The notes under the pieces are model-generated. The model was given only the letters and a program-made list of their open reading frames with translations, did no database searches and was not told where the DNA came from. From Hyphomicrobiales bacterium (GTDB lineage: Bacteria; Pseudomonadota; Alphaproteobacteria; Rhodospirillales; JACKKN01), in assembly GCA_024236415.1 (NCBI GenBank), contig JACKKN010000010.1, positions 113,133 through 177,132 of the forward strand: a stretch of 64,000 bases of DNA, in the 5' to 3' direction. Both the position numbers and the translations under genes were made by a program. This document shows, piece after piece, positions 49,996 through 58,299 of this stretch; position 1 is the first letter of the stretch, and each line of letters opens with the position of its first letter.

Positions 49996-50157
49996 ATGAA
50001 CGATGACCGGCGCGAATTCCTGAAGAAGGCCGGCAAGGCCGCCGTCACGGCGCCCGCCGTCGCCGCCCTGCTGTCGGCCAGTGCCAGGCAGGCCCAGGCC
50101 GGCAGCCCGGCGCCGCAGGACGACTTCATCAGCGGCGAGCGCAACCCGGACCGCTAG
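49996..50157 (+). CDS. Tat-signal micro-peptide 2 (tandem paralogue)
   Basis: 53 residues, ATG 49996 with GGAGG before it, 15 nt after peptide 1. The first 26 residues and the tail are nearly the same as in peptide 1: DDRREFLKKAGKAAVTAPA, and a mature end PAPQDDFISGERNPDR. Differences cluster in the hydrophobic core (VAALLSASARQ against VAVLMSAGARQ) and the first mature residues, and most are conservative, so both copies look under selection. The tail PQDDFISGERNP is shared exactly, which marks it as the functional part. Confidence 0.75.
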   Translation: MNDDRREFLKKAGKAAVTAPAVAALLSASARQAQAGSPAPQDDFISGERNPDR

Positions 50158-50294
50158 GGCTCCGGCCGGCGCGCCGGGCGGACCGCCCCCCGGTGCGGGC
50201 GACCGCGGACCGTTGACAAGGTAGGGACCCACCCTCCAGTCTGCGCCGTGAACGCGGGCCGCGGCGCGGCGCCGCACGTCACGGGACCACCACC

Positions 50295-51149
50295 TTGCGC
50301 CTGGCGAAACGACTGGCCGTCACGGCCCTCAACAGGATTGGCCGCTACGTGGCCCCGGCCTATATCGCCGGCGACCGGGTCGAGGATGCCATGCGCGTCT
50401 GCGCCCGGCTGCAGGCCCGGGGCTGGGGCGTGACCGTCTGCCCCTGGGACGACGAGACCGACCCCCACCACGAAATGGCTCGCCGCTACGCCGAGGCCCT
50501 GGTCGCCCTGCGCCGGGCCGGCGGCGACGGCTACCTGTCCGTCAAGGCGCCGTCGTTCGGCTACGACCGGGCCCTGCTGGCCGACCTGGTGGCCATTGCA
50601 GAAGAGGACGGCCGGCGCATCCACTTCGATTCCATGTATCCCCAGTCGGCCCAGCCGACCCTGGACCTGGTGCGGGCGGCGGCCGGGATCTACCCGCACC
50701 TGGGCTGCACCCTGCCGGCGCGCTGGCCGCGCAGCCTGCAGGACGTGGCCGCGGTCGCCGGCGCGGTCGAGACCGTGCGCGTGGTCAAGGGCCAGTGGGC
50801 CGACCCGGTGCACCCGGACACCGGGGTCGAGGACCGCTACGAGGCCATCGTGCGCGCCCTGGCCGGGCGGGTGCCGCGGGTGGCGGTGGCCTCCCACGAC
50901 CCGCCCCTGGTGGCGCGCTGCCTGGATATCCTGGCGGCCTCGGACTCGGCCTGCGAGCTGGAGCTGCTGTACGGCCTGCCCCGGGGCGTGGCCCGCCTGG
51001 CGGCCGAGCGCGGCGTGCCGGTGCGCATGTACGTGCCCTACGGCGTCGCCTACCTGCCCTATGCCCTGAACGACCTGCGCCGCCGCCCGCGCATCCTGGC
51101 CTGGATCGCCAGGGACATGGCGGTGCGGGCCCTGGGGCTGAGGCGGTGA
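50295..51149 (+). CDS. Proline-dehydrogenase-like (PRODH-fold) protein
   Basis: 284 residues from TTG 50295; a stop at 50214-50216 excludes a longer start. It carries the block order of proline dehydrogenase: GYLSVKAPSFGYD, IHFDSMYPQSAQPTLDLV, VRVVKGQWADP, PRVAVASHDPP, ELELLYGLP and PVRMYVPYGVAYLPYAL. The length is near the minimal PRODH barrel, without the PutA partners. PRODH uses FAD to oxidise proline, but this cofactor use is only inferred for a diverged form. A TTGACA (50213-50218) sits upstream without a good -10. It is followed 1 nt later by a GNAT-type transferase gene. Confidence 0.75.
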   Translation: MRLAKRLAVTALNRIGRYVAPAYIAGDRVEDAMRVCARLQARGWGVTVCPWDDETDPHHEMARRYAEALVALRRAGGDGYLSVKAPSFGYDRALLADLVAIAEEDGRRIHFDSMYPQSAQPTLDLVRAAAGIYPHLGCTLPARWPRSLQDVAAVAGAVETVRVVKGQWADPVHPDTGVEDRYEAIVRALAGRVPRVAVASHDPPLVARCLDILAASDSACELELLYGLPRGVARLAAERGVPVRMYVPYGVAYLPYALNDLRRRPRILAWIARDMAVRALGLRR

Positions 51150-51150
51150 C

Positions 51151-52287
51151 GTGCCGGCACCATCGCCCACCATACAGGTGATCACCAACCCCGCCGCCCT
51201 GGCCGCCCTGGCACCGGCCTGGAACGACCTGGCCGCGGCCACGGGCAACCCGCAACTGCACCATGACTGGATCGCCACCGCGGCCCAGTCCTTCTTTTCC
51301 GCGGACCAGCTCCGCGTCGTCGTCCTGCGCGACGGCGATACCCTGCTCGCCGCCGCGCCCCTGGTGCAGGTGGGCAGCGGCTGGTCGCGCCAACTGGTCG
51401 CCGTCGGCCATTACGACCTGTACGAACCCACGGATTTCCTGTACCGCACGGCGGCGGACCTTGGCCCCCTGGTGGCGGCCGTCGCCGGGCTGGGCCTGCC
51501 GGCGCGCCTGTACCGCGTGCCGGCCGACGGCGCCGTGGCCCGCGCCGCCTGGCCCGGCGGCGCGCCCTGGGCCGGCCCCGTCGCCGACCGGCCCACCTCC
51601 TCGCCCTACCTGGACATCGTTTCGGACTGGGCCGCGTTCGAGGCCGGCCTGAAATCCCGGACCCGCAACGACCTGTCCCGGGCACGGCGCCGGGCCGAGC
51701 GCCGCGGCACCCTGGACTGCGTGTTCCACCTGGCCGAGCCGGACACGGTGGACTCCCTGCTGAGCCGCTTCCTGGACGTGGAGCGGCGCAGCTGGAAGCT
51801 GCGGAACGGCAGCGCCATCACCTCCGAGCGCCGCCTGCACGGATTCTTTGTCCGCTTCACCCGGCGGGCCGCCGCCTCCGGCGGCCTGCACTTCGCGTTC
51901 CTGGACCTGGACGGGCGCCCGGTGGCGGCGCAGATGTTCCAGGTCCGCCACGACCGCCTGTGGATCTACAAGATCGCCTTCGACATGGCCCTGGCCGAGG
52001 TATCCCCCGGCAACCTGCTGACCCACCAGGTGGTGAGGTTCGCCTTCGACGCGGGCCTGCGGGGTGTCGAGTTCCTGGGCGCGTCGGAACCGTGGCTGGA
52101 CAAGTGGACCGGCGGCGTCCGCCGGCAGGTGGACCTGGCCTGGTATCCGCCCACGGCCCTGGGGCTGGCGCGGCGCCTGCGCGACCGGTCGCCGGCGGTG
52201 CGGCGCGGCGCCGACGCCCTGCGCCTGGCCAAGGGGCTGGCCAGGGGGCTGGCCAGGGGCCTGAAACGGCGCCTGGCCGGGCGCTGA
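51151..52287 (+). CDS. GNAT/FemAB-like acyltransferase (BioF2/CelD type) 1
   Basis: 378 residues from GTG 51151. The protein has the double-GNAT layout of the Acetyltransf_6/CelD group: VITNPAALAALAPAWNDLAAATGNPQLHHDWI at the start, then SRTRNDLSRARRRAERRG, RFLDVERRSWKLRNGSAI and GLHFAFLDLDGRPVAAQMFQVRHDRLWIYKIAFDMALAEVSPGNLLTHQVV, the acyl-CoA binding half, with EFLGASEPWLDKWTGGVRRQ near the end. The C-terminus is a basic, repeated GLARGLARGLKRR tail that could touch a membrane. Relatives take part in exopolysaccharide or cell-wall peptide acylation. Confidence 0.78.
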   Translation: MPAPSPTIQVITNPAALAALAPAWNDLAAATGNPQLHHDWIATAAQSFFSADQLRVVVLRDGDTLLAAAPLVQVGSGWSRQLVAVGHYDLYEPTDFLYRTAADLGPLVAAVAGLGLPARLYRVPADGAVARAAWPGGAPWAGPVADRPTSSPYLDIVSDWAAFEAGLKSRTRNDLSRARRRAERRGTLDCVFHLAEPDTVDSLLSRFLDVERRSWKLRNGSAITSERRLHGFFVRFTRRAAASGGLHFAFLDLDGRPVAAQMFQVRHDRLWIYKIAFDMALAEVSPGNLLTHQVVRFAFDAGLRGVEFLGASEPWLDKWTGGVRRQVDLAWYPPTALGLARRLRDRSPAVRRGADALRLAKGLARGLARGLKRRLAGR

Positions 52288-52367
52288 CCGCGGGCGATGA
52301 AATCCGTTCCAACCGCACCGGCCGTTGGCTATCATCGCCGCCGATTCAAGCTCAGCGGGAAAGTCAC

Positions 52368-53555
52368 GTGAAAGTCCAGTGCCACGAGGGTTTCGATTCG
52401 CTGCCGCCGCGGCACGCCGAATTCATCGACCGCGCCGGCCGGGAAAACCTCTTCATGGGCCGTTCCTGGGCCGAGCACCTGGCCACGCACGACATGGTCC
52501 CGCCCACGCACCTGGTGATCTTCACCGCCGAGGACGACGACGGCCGCCCGCGCCTGGTGATGCCGGCGGCGGACATCCCGGGCACCGGCTCCTGGCGCGC
52601 CCCGCACACCCTGGCCTCGGCGACGCACTCGGAGAATTTCGGACCCCTGTGCATCCCGCGCGACCCCGCCGACGGCGACGACCTCGGCCTGCTGACCCGC
52701 TTCTTCCGTGCCCTGCGCCGGGACGGCCTCGCCTACGGCGGCGGCAACTACCATCTGGTGCGGCTGTGTCCGCTGGCCAAGGGATCGACCGAGGAGGCGA
52801 CCATGCGGACCGCCCTGGGCCGGGCCGGGTTCTGGGTCCAGCCCTACGCCAACTCGATCAACGCCTTCGAGTCCACCGCCGGCATCGACCACGCCACCTA
52901 CTTCGCCGCCCGGTCCTCGAACATGCGTTACAACCTGCGCCGGCGCCGGCGCAACCTGGAGAAGGCCGGGCAGATGGAGATCCGGGTCCTGACCACCGAG
53001 GCCGAGGTCGACCGGGCCATGGGCGACTACATCCAGGTCGCCCTGGCCAGCTGGAAGGACCCGACCACCATGGTCGACACGGCCACGGCCGACCTGATGC
53101 ACCTGGCGGCCCGCCACGGGTGCCTGCGGATGGGCCTGCTGTACCTGGACGGCCGCGCCCTGGCGGCCCAGTTCTGGATCGTCACCGGTGGCGGCGCCCA
53201 CTGCGTCCGCCTGGCCTACCGCGAGGACTGCCGCGCCATGAGCCCCGGGGTGGTGCTGACCGACCACATGATCCGCCATGTCCTGGACCACGACCATGCC
53301 GACGAGATCGGCTACGGCTACGGCGACGACGAGTACAAGGAAAAGTGGATGCACGACCAGCGCCAGTACCTGGGCCTGGCGGCCTTCAACCCGCGCTGCC
53401 GCCAGGGCCTGGTGGGCGGCGCGATTCAGATCGCCGGCCACGGCGCCAAGGAGGCACTGAAGAAGGCCCTGGGCGTGGAACGGCTGGTCCCCGCCCCCGA
53501 GCACGAGCGCGTGCGGCGCCTGTCGAACACCGGCGGGCCGCCGCCGGACCCGTGA
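52368..53555 (+). CDS. GNAT/FemAB-like acyltransferase 2
   Basis: 395 residues from GTG 52368; AGCGGGAAAG lies before it. Same double-GNAT family: NLFMGRSWAEHLATHD, ARSSNMRYNLRRRRRNLEKAG (the basic helix), MGDYIQVALASWKDP, and RMGLLYLDGRALAAQFWIVTGGGAHCVRLAYREDCRAMSPGVVLTDHMI. In such enzymes the last block positions acyl- or aminoacyl-CoA-type donor. It differs from GNAT 1 in most positions, so they are not recent duplicates. It lies 80 nt downstream of GNAT 1 and may be co-transcribed. Confidence 0.78.
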   Translation: MKVQCHEGFDSLPPRHAEFIDRAGRENLFMGRSWAEHLATHDMVPPTHLVIFTAEDDDGRPRLVMPAADIPGTGSWRAPHTLASATHSENFGPLCIPRDPADGDDLGLLTRFFRALRRDGLAYGGGNYHLVRLCPLAKGSTEEATMRTALGRAGFWVQPYANSINAFESTAGIDHATYFAARSSNMRYNLRRRRRNLEKAGQMEIRVLTTEAEVDRAMGDYIQVALASWKDPTTMVDTATADLMHLAARHGCLRMGLLYLDGRALAAQFWIVTGGGAHCVRLAYREDCRAMSPGVVLTDHMIRHVLDHDHADEIGYGYGDDEYKEKWMHDQRQYLGLAAFNPRCRQGLVGGAIQIAGHGAKEALKKALGVERLVPAPEHERVRRLSNTGGPPPDP

Positions 53556-53565
53556 CGCCGCCGCC

Positions 53566-53904
53566 TCAGCGGCGGTCGTCGTCGTCCGCGGGGGTGTCGT
53601 CGGCGCCGTGCCGGTCCAGCGCGTCGTGCACGTCGCGCGGCAGGTGCAGGTGGGCGTCGGGGTCGTGCACCGGGTCCTTGGCCGGCCGGCCGCCCCGGAA
53701 CAGGGCCCACACCGCCAGCCCCATGACCGCCAGCCCCGGCACCGCCGGAGTCAGGGTCAGGCCCGACACCTGGACCGCGAAGTCGTCGTTGGCACCCAGA
53801 ATGATCAGCACCGCGCCGCCCAGGAACAGGACGACGGCCAGCACCGTATAGGCGAACCGCACCGGGCCCGAGCGGACCGGGGAACCGTCTCCGTTTGCCG
53901 CCAT
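53566..53904 (-). CDS. Small two-helix membrane protein
   Basis: 112 residues from the ATG of MAANGDGSPVRS, preceded on the minus strand by GGGAGG. Two membrane helices (AYTVLAVVLFLGGAVLIILG and LTPAVPGLAVMGLAVWALF) and a cytoplasmic, His/Asp-rich tail ending DDTPADDDDRR. The acidic, His-rich tail could bind metal. I do not recognise a family. It is convergent with the GNAT 2 gene. Confidence 0.6.
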   Translation of the reverse strand: MAANGDGSPVRSGPVRFAYTVLAVVLFLGGAVLIILGANDDFAVQVSGLTLTPAVPGLAVMGLAVWALFRGGRPAKDPVHDPDAHLHLPRDVHDALDRHGADDTPADDDDRR

Positions 53905-53967
53905 GGGCGCCTCCCTTCCCTGCCCGTGGTCGGCCAGCATAGCACGGTTGGCGATGGCGCGCGCCGC

Positions 53968-54759
53968 TCAGTCCGCCGGCGGCGCGGCGGCCCCCGCCCG
54001 GGCGTGGACCGCGGCCACCATGGCCGCGATCAGGGCCGCCGAAACCACCGCCACCGGCGCGTTCATCAGGTCCGACAGGGCCTCGGTGGGGGCCAGGCCG
54101 GGAATCCCGTGGATGGCGAACTGCAGGGCCGTGACCACGGCGATCAGGGGCAGGTTGATCAGCAGGCAGGCCAGGAACAGCCGCCCGGTGCGCCCGCGTC
54201 CCCGGTGCCAGGCCGCCACCAGGCGCCCGGCCAGTGTGGTGCCGTCGCCGGCCTCTTCCAGGGCCGCCGGCAGGGCCAGCACCAGGCGGAAGAACAGGGT
54301 AATCCCCAGCACCCCCGCCGGCACCAGCAGGGCCAGCAGCACGACCGTGTTGTGGGACCGGCTGAGCAGCAGCCAGCCGGCGACGACCACCAGCGACGGC
54401 GCCATGGACACCAGGCACAGGGCCACGAAGGTGGTCACCAGGCGCCCCTCGCCGCCGCCGCCGCAGATCATTGCCAGCCATCCGGGGCGGTCGCCGTGCA
54501 GGTAGGCGCGGAAACAGGCCGCCTGGAACAGGCCCAGGACGGCCCAGCCGACGACCGTGGACGCCAGGTCCGCGGCCAGGGCCACGCCCCAGGGCCACCC
54601 CGCCGCCGCCACCGCGGCGGCCGGGGTCAGGGCCACCAGCACCAGGGCCGGCAGCACCCCGGCCCGGGCCAGGGCCAGGCCGTGCCGGGCCAGCAGGCCG
54701 ACGCCATCGGCCAGCACCATTCGCAGGGTCGGCTCGGCGCGCATCTCCGTCGGTGCCAT
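53968..54759 (-). CDS. Polytopic membrane protein of unknown function
   Basis: 263 residues, about six membrane segments (PALVLVALTPAAAVAAAG, ADLASTVVGWAVLGLFQAACFRAYL, RLVTTFVALCLVSMAPSLVVVAGWLLL, NTVVLLALLVPAGVLGITLFF, LACLLINLPLIAVVTALQFAI, AVVSAALIAAMVAAVH). The layout resembles the broad group of 'glycerophosphoryl diester phosphodiesterase membrane domain'-like bacterial proteins, but no motif is decisive. It stands alone with a promoter-like dyad upstream at 54816-54835. Confidence 0.6.
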   Translation of the reverse strand: MAPTEMRAEPTLRMVLADGVGLLARHGLALARAGVLPALVLVALTPAAAVAAAGWPWGVALAADLASTVVGWAVLGLFQAACFRAYLHGDRPGWLAMICGGGGEGRLVTTFVALCLVSMAPSLVVVAGWLLLSRSHNTVVLLALLVPAGVLGITLFFRLVLALPAALEEAGDGTTLAGRLVAAWHRGRGRTGRLFLACLLINLPLIAVVTALQFAIHGIPGLAPTEALSDLMNAPVAVVSAALIAAMVAAVHARAGAAAPPAD

Positions 54760-54815
54760 GGAACCCCCTTCCCCGCCTGCCGCCGACGCGGCCGGGCGGA
54801 TTCGCCACGTCGATT

Positions 54816-54835
54816 ATACACTCATCGAAGTGTAT
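54816..54835. promoter_or_regulatory. Inverted repeat and TATAAT between a membrane-protein gene and the GT39 gene
   Basis: ATACACT (54816-54822) and AGTGTAT (54829-54835) are exact complements around CATCGA. On the minus strand a TATAAT (54818-54813) overlaps the left arm and could be the -10 of the 53968-54759 gene, 54-59 nt before its start. The dyad would be a natural repressor site. Confidence 0.45.
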
Positions 54836-54859
54836 TATAAAGGCGCGCCGGGACAGGCT

Positions 54860-56488
54860 CTAGTGGATGGCCTTCTCCGGGTAGTTGACGGCGCGCACCG
54901 CCTTGACGTCGGGGGCGCGGGGCTCGCGCAGCCGGTACAGGCGCGTGCTGCCCTGCCGGTTGCGGTGCGGGAAGGTGGCGACCAGTTCATAGGGCGACTG
55001 CGGCAGGGCCAGGGCCTGGGCGATCAGCAGCGAATGCTCGAACCGGGGAAAGACGGCGGTCCCGCTGGCGGCCACGACCCAGGTGGCGGCCAGGCCCTCG
55101 ACCTTGGCCAGGACTTCGTCGGGGGTCTTGACCGTCAACTGGTAGCTGGACCCCATGAAGTTGGACTGGGCCAGCAGGTCCGAGCTGCGGACCACGTAGT
55201 GCCGGCGCCCGGTGTCGCGGATGGCGACCTCGTAGGCCAGGGCGCCCTCGCCGCCCGGGTGGGCGTCGATGACGATGGTCGATGCCGGCGTCTCGGCGAC
55301 GATGCGCTGCGCCGCCAGGTCCATCTCCAGGTCCACCTTGGGCGGATGGCGGTGCAGGTGCAGCAGCCCGGGCAGGACCATGGCCACGGTCGCCGCGGCC
55401 ACCACCGCCAGGGTGGCGGCCCCGGCGCGCCCGCCGTCCAGCCGGGCCAGGGCGCGGTCCGCCAGCCACTGGCTGCCATAGACGGCCAGCACGGCCATGG
55501 CCGGCAGGGCCGCCGACACGTAGCGCGGGACGATGGCCACCGGGACCACGGCGTGGAACAGCACCGCCGCGCCGACCATGGCGACGGCGGCCGTGCCCAT
55601 CAGGCCCAGGCGCGGTTCCAGCCGGTTGGCCAGCGCCAGCACGGCGCCGACCGCGGCCAGGGCCACGACCACCAGGCCCGAGCCGCCGATCACGTACTTG
55701 GCGAAGCGGGGAAAGGCCTCGGCGAAATAGGCCATGCCCCACTGGTAGTTGAACCCGTCGGAGGCGATCTTGTAGGTCAGCGCGTACCACGGGATGACCA
55801 GGGCCACCGCCACCACCGCGGCCACGTACAGTCGCCATTCCAGCAGCAGCCGCCACTGGCGGGCCAGGGCGATGTGGAACACCGGGAACAGGCCCATCAG
55901 CCAGCCGTTGCCCTTGACCATCACCGCGGCCACGGCGACCAGGGCGTAGCCCAGCACGTACCACAGCCGCCGGGTGCGGCAATACCCCACCCACAGGACC
56001 ATGCCGGCCATGGCCAGGGCGGCGATGGTCTGGTCGAGCATGAAGTAGTAGGCGTTGTCGATGGACAGGGGCAGCAGCGCGCAGACGACGCCGGCGGCCA
56101 GGGCCCAGCGGGGGCCGATCTGCCGCCACAGCACGAACAGCACGATCAGCGCCGGCAGCGCCGTCATGACCAGGTGGTAGGCCATCAGCGGCGCGAACGA
56201 ATCGGGCGAGATGAAGAAGAACAGCGACATCACCGCGTAGTACAGCGGCGGCCAGTGCCCGATCGAGATCTTGGGGTAGTGGACGTAGAAGTCCTGGGCG
56301 TAGGCCATGGGGTTCGACCCCAGGGGGCCGGTCAGGTACGACCAGATCAGATATCCGTTCAGGACGTGCGACGATTCGTCGTTGCCGGAAACCCCGGCCC
56401 CGAACACCTGCAGCGCGGCCATCTCCAGCCAGACGACGGCGATGATGACGGCCACGGAAAGAAGCAGAGACTGTTTTCCCTTAACCAT
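54860..56488 (-). CDS. Glycosyltransferase family 39-like membrane protein
   Basis: 542 residues with about eleven membrane helices. The start of a GT39/ArnT-type domain is visible: a first helix, then GNDESSHVLNGYLIWSYL, where Asp-Glu (as in ...DE..) is the catalytic pair of the polyprenyl-linked glycosyltransferases, followed by HWPPLYYAVMSLFFF, and a soluble C-terminal domain (TVKTPDEVLAKVEG...LYRLREP). These enzymes use a polyprenyl-phosphate sugar to modify a lipid or protein on the outer face of the inner membrane. Upstream on this strand are a GtrA and a GT2 gene, giving a complete flippase/transferase/synthase set. Confidence 0.85.
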   Translation of the reverse strand: MVKGKQSLLLSVAVIIAVVWLEMAALQVFGAGVSGNDESSHVLNGYLIWSYLTGPLGSNPMAYAQDFYVHYPKISIGHWPPLYYAVMSLFFFISPDSFAPLMAYHLVMTALPALIVLFVLWRQIGPRWALAAGVVCALLPLSIDNAYYFMLDQTIAALAMAGMVLWVGYCRTRRLWYVLGYALVAVAAVMVKGNGWLMGLFPVFHIALARQWRLLLEWRLYVAAVVAVALVIPWYALTYKIASDGFNYQWGMAYFAEAFPRFAKYVIGGSGLVVVALAAVGAVLALANRLEPRLGLMGTAAVAMVGAAVLFHAVVPVAIVPRYVSAALPAMAVLAVYGSQWLADRALARLDGGRAGAATLAVVAAATVAMVLPGLLHLHRHPPKVDLEMDLAAQRIVAETPASTIVIDAHPGGEGALAYEVAIRDTGRRHYVVRSSDLLAQSNFMGSSYQLTVKTPDEVLAKVEGLAATWVVAASGTAVFPRFEHSLLIAQALALPQSPYELVATFPHRNRQGSTRLYRLREPRAPDVKAVRAVNYPEKAIH

Positions 56489-56524
56489 CCGGACGCCCCA
56501 TGGAAAGAGTTGACGCGGTCCCGT

Positions 56525-56965
56525 TCACGCCTTGCCGGGAAACACGAACAGCCGGCTCAGCACGAAGTTGACGAGCAGCCCGACGGCCGAGCCGAAGGCC
56601 AGCGGAATGACCGGATAGGTGCCGAACCAGGGCACCATGAAGATGAGCGCCGAATAGACCAGGAAGTTGCTGGCCGCGCCGACCACCTGGGTGCCCAGGA
56701 AGCGGACGTATTCGGACCGCACCGAGAACCGGCCCAGGCCGACGAAGCTGTAGGACCGGTGCAGCAGCCAGGTCACGGTCACCGCGGCGAGGAAGGACAC
56801 CACCCGGGCGGTGTAGGGGTCCCACCCGCCCCAGTGGACCAGGGCCGACAGCACGCCGGCGTCGACGGCGAACCCCACGCCGCCCACCACCAGGTAGCGG
56901 TAGGCCCGGTGATGCTCCTTCAGGACCCGATCGTCGGACAGCTTATCCTCCGGGATTCTCGCCAT
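56525..56965 (-). CDS. GtrA-family membrane protein
   Basis: 146 residues, four membrane helices: YLVVGGVGFAVDAGVLSALVHWGG, YTARVVSFLAAVTVTWLLHRSYSF, EYVRFLGTQVVGAASNFLVYSALIFMVP and VIPLAFGSAVGLLVNFVLSRLFVFPGKA. GtrA proteins are thought to help flip undecaprenyl-phosphate-linked glucose across the inner membrane. It lies between the GT39 gene (36 nt downstream) and the GT2 gene (43 nt upstream). Confidence 0.9.
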   Translation of the reverse strand: MARIPEDKLSDDRVLKEHHRAYRYLVVGGVGFAVDAGVLSALVHWGGWDPYTARVVSFLAAVTVTWLLHRSYSFVGLGRFSVRSEYVRFLGTQVVGAASNFLVYSALIFMVPWFGTYPVIPLAFGSAVGLLVNFVLSRLFVFPGKA

Positions 56966-57008
56966 GTTCCCCGCGTCCGGGGCCGGGGCCGCGCCGGCCC
57001 CGCGGGTG

Positions 57009-58001
57009 TCAGTTCTCAGACGCCAGGGTGCCGGGCCCCGGTTCGGACAGGTAGCGCATGCGCTTCATCTCCTGGCGGCCGCGGGTCACGGTGTCGAGGA
57101 CGAAGCCGCTGGACAGGCTGAGGAAGGCCAGCAGCATGATCCCCGTCGCCAGGATCGCGGTCGGGAACCGGGGCACCAGGCCCGTTTCCATATAGGTCTG
57201 GATGATCGGGATGATCAGGATCATCGACGTCACCGCCAGCACCGCGAACACCGCCGAGAAGAACTGCAGCGGCCGCTCCTCCTTGACCAGCTTGCCGATG
57301 GCCATCAGGATCCGCCGCCCGTCCTGCAGGGTGCTGAGCTTGCTTACCGAGCCCTCCGGCCGGGCGTAGTACGGCGTTTCCACCTCGATCGTCGCCATGC
57401 GCAGCTCCAGGGCGTGGACCGTCAGCTCGGTCTCGATCTCGAACCCCCGGGACAGGGCCGGGAAGGACTTGACGAAGCGGCGCGAGAACACCCGGTAGCC
57501 CGACAGCATGTCCTTGAACTGCTGGCCGAAGATCTGCGCCACCAGGGTCGTCAGCATCCAGTTGCCGAACCGGTGCCCGGGGCGGTAGGCGGCCTCGTAC
57601 TCGGTCACCCGGGCGCCGTTGACCATGTCGACCCCGTGCTCGACATAGGCCTCCAGCAGGGCGATCACGCTGGGCGCGTCATAGGTGTTGTCGCCGTCGA
57701 CCATGACATAGGTGTCGGCCTCGATGTCGGCGAACATGCGCCGCACCACGTTGCCCTTGCCCTGGAACGTCTCGCGGCGGACGGTGGCGCCGGCCGCGCG
57801 GGCGATGTCGGCGGTGCCGTCGGTGGAGTTGTTGTCATAGACGAAGATCCCCGCCTCGGGCAGCGCCTTGCGGAACCCCTCGACGACCGGCCGGATGGCC
57901 GCCGCCTCGTTGTAGCAGGGGATCAGAACGGCAATGCGGCCGCACGCGCGCGGCGCCGGTGAAGTCGCAGGTTGTACGTCCTGTACGTCGCGATCGCCCA
58001 T
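57009..58001 (-). CDS. Glycosyltransferase family 2 (polyprenyl-phosphate sugar synthase type)
   Basis: 330 residues. The GT-A core reads IAVLIPCYNEAAAIRPVVEG, FVYDNNSTDGTADIARAAGA, the metal motif YVMVDGDNTYDA, and MLSGYRVFSRRFVKSFP...GFEIETELTVHALELRM. Two C-terminal membrane helices (LQFFSAVFAVLAVTSMILIIPIIQTY and FPTAILATGIMLLAFLSLSSG) anchor it like GtrB/ArnC-type enzymes. It should make a polyprenyl-phosphate sugar for the GT39 enzyme downstream. GGTGAGAG precedes the start on the minus strand. Confidence 0.9.
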   Translation of the reverse strand: MGDRDVQDVQPATSPAPRACGRIAVLIPCYNEAAAIRPVVEGFRKALPEAGIFVYDNNSTDGTADIARAAGATVRRETFQGKGNVVRRMFADIEADTYVMVDGDNTYDAPSVIALLEAYVEHGVDMVNGARVTEYEAAYRPGHRFGNWMLTTLVAQIFGQQFKDMLSGYRVFSRRFVKSFPALSRGFEIETELTVHALELRMATIEVETPYYARPEGSVSKLSTLQDGRRILMAIGKLVKEERPLQFFSAVFAVLAVTSMILIIPIIQTYMETGLVPRFPTAILATGIMLLAFLSLSSGFVLDTVTRGRQEMKRMRYLSEPGPGTLASEN

Positions 58002-58299
58002 CTCTCACCTTGGCTGGGAATTCCGATGCATGTTTACGTGACGGGGGCTTGCCGGCCGGCCGGCGCCCCCCGAAGCCCGATGCGGCCGCGGCGATGATAG
58101 CGGAGGCGGCGACGCCTGAAAACCACCAAACCGCCGCCCGGCGCCGGCCCGGCGCCGGCCCGGCCCCCGCGCCGCATCGCGCCAACGGCCGTCACCTTAT
58201 CCCACGCGGCAATGCAACTATTTGTTTGCCATCGCCGCTCGCCGGTTCGCCGGTTACTGGGTATAATTCCACCCTCCAACGGGGACGTTCGGGGGGTGA
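58002..58299. other. Gap between GT2 and the Tat/M23-like gene
   Basis: About 300 bases with no convincing gene. A short tandem repeat GGCGCCGGCCC x2 lies near 58139-58161. A TATAAT (58262-58267), 33 nt before the start of the next gene, is the likely -10 of that gene; no clear -35 is seen. Nothing else stands out. Confidence 0.4.

Noticed and set aside
49813..50157. Micro-peptides as formate dehydrogenase accessory Tat peptides
   Set aside because: They share the general short Tat-peptide layout, but no formate dehydrogenase, molybdopterin or Fe-S genes are in the window and the tail sequence is different from what I recall of that family.
50213..50218. TTGACA as a sigma-70 promoter for the PRODH-like gene
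   Set aside because: No acceptable -10 lies 16-18 bp downstream, so I did not annotate it, though it weakens the case for co-transcription with the micro-peptides.
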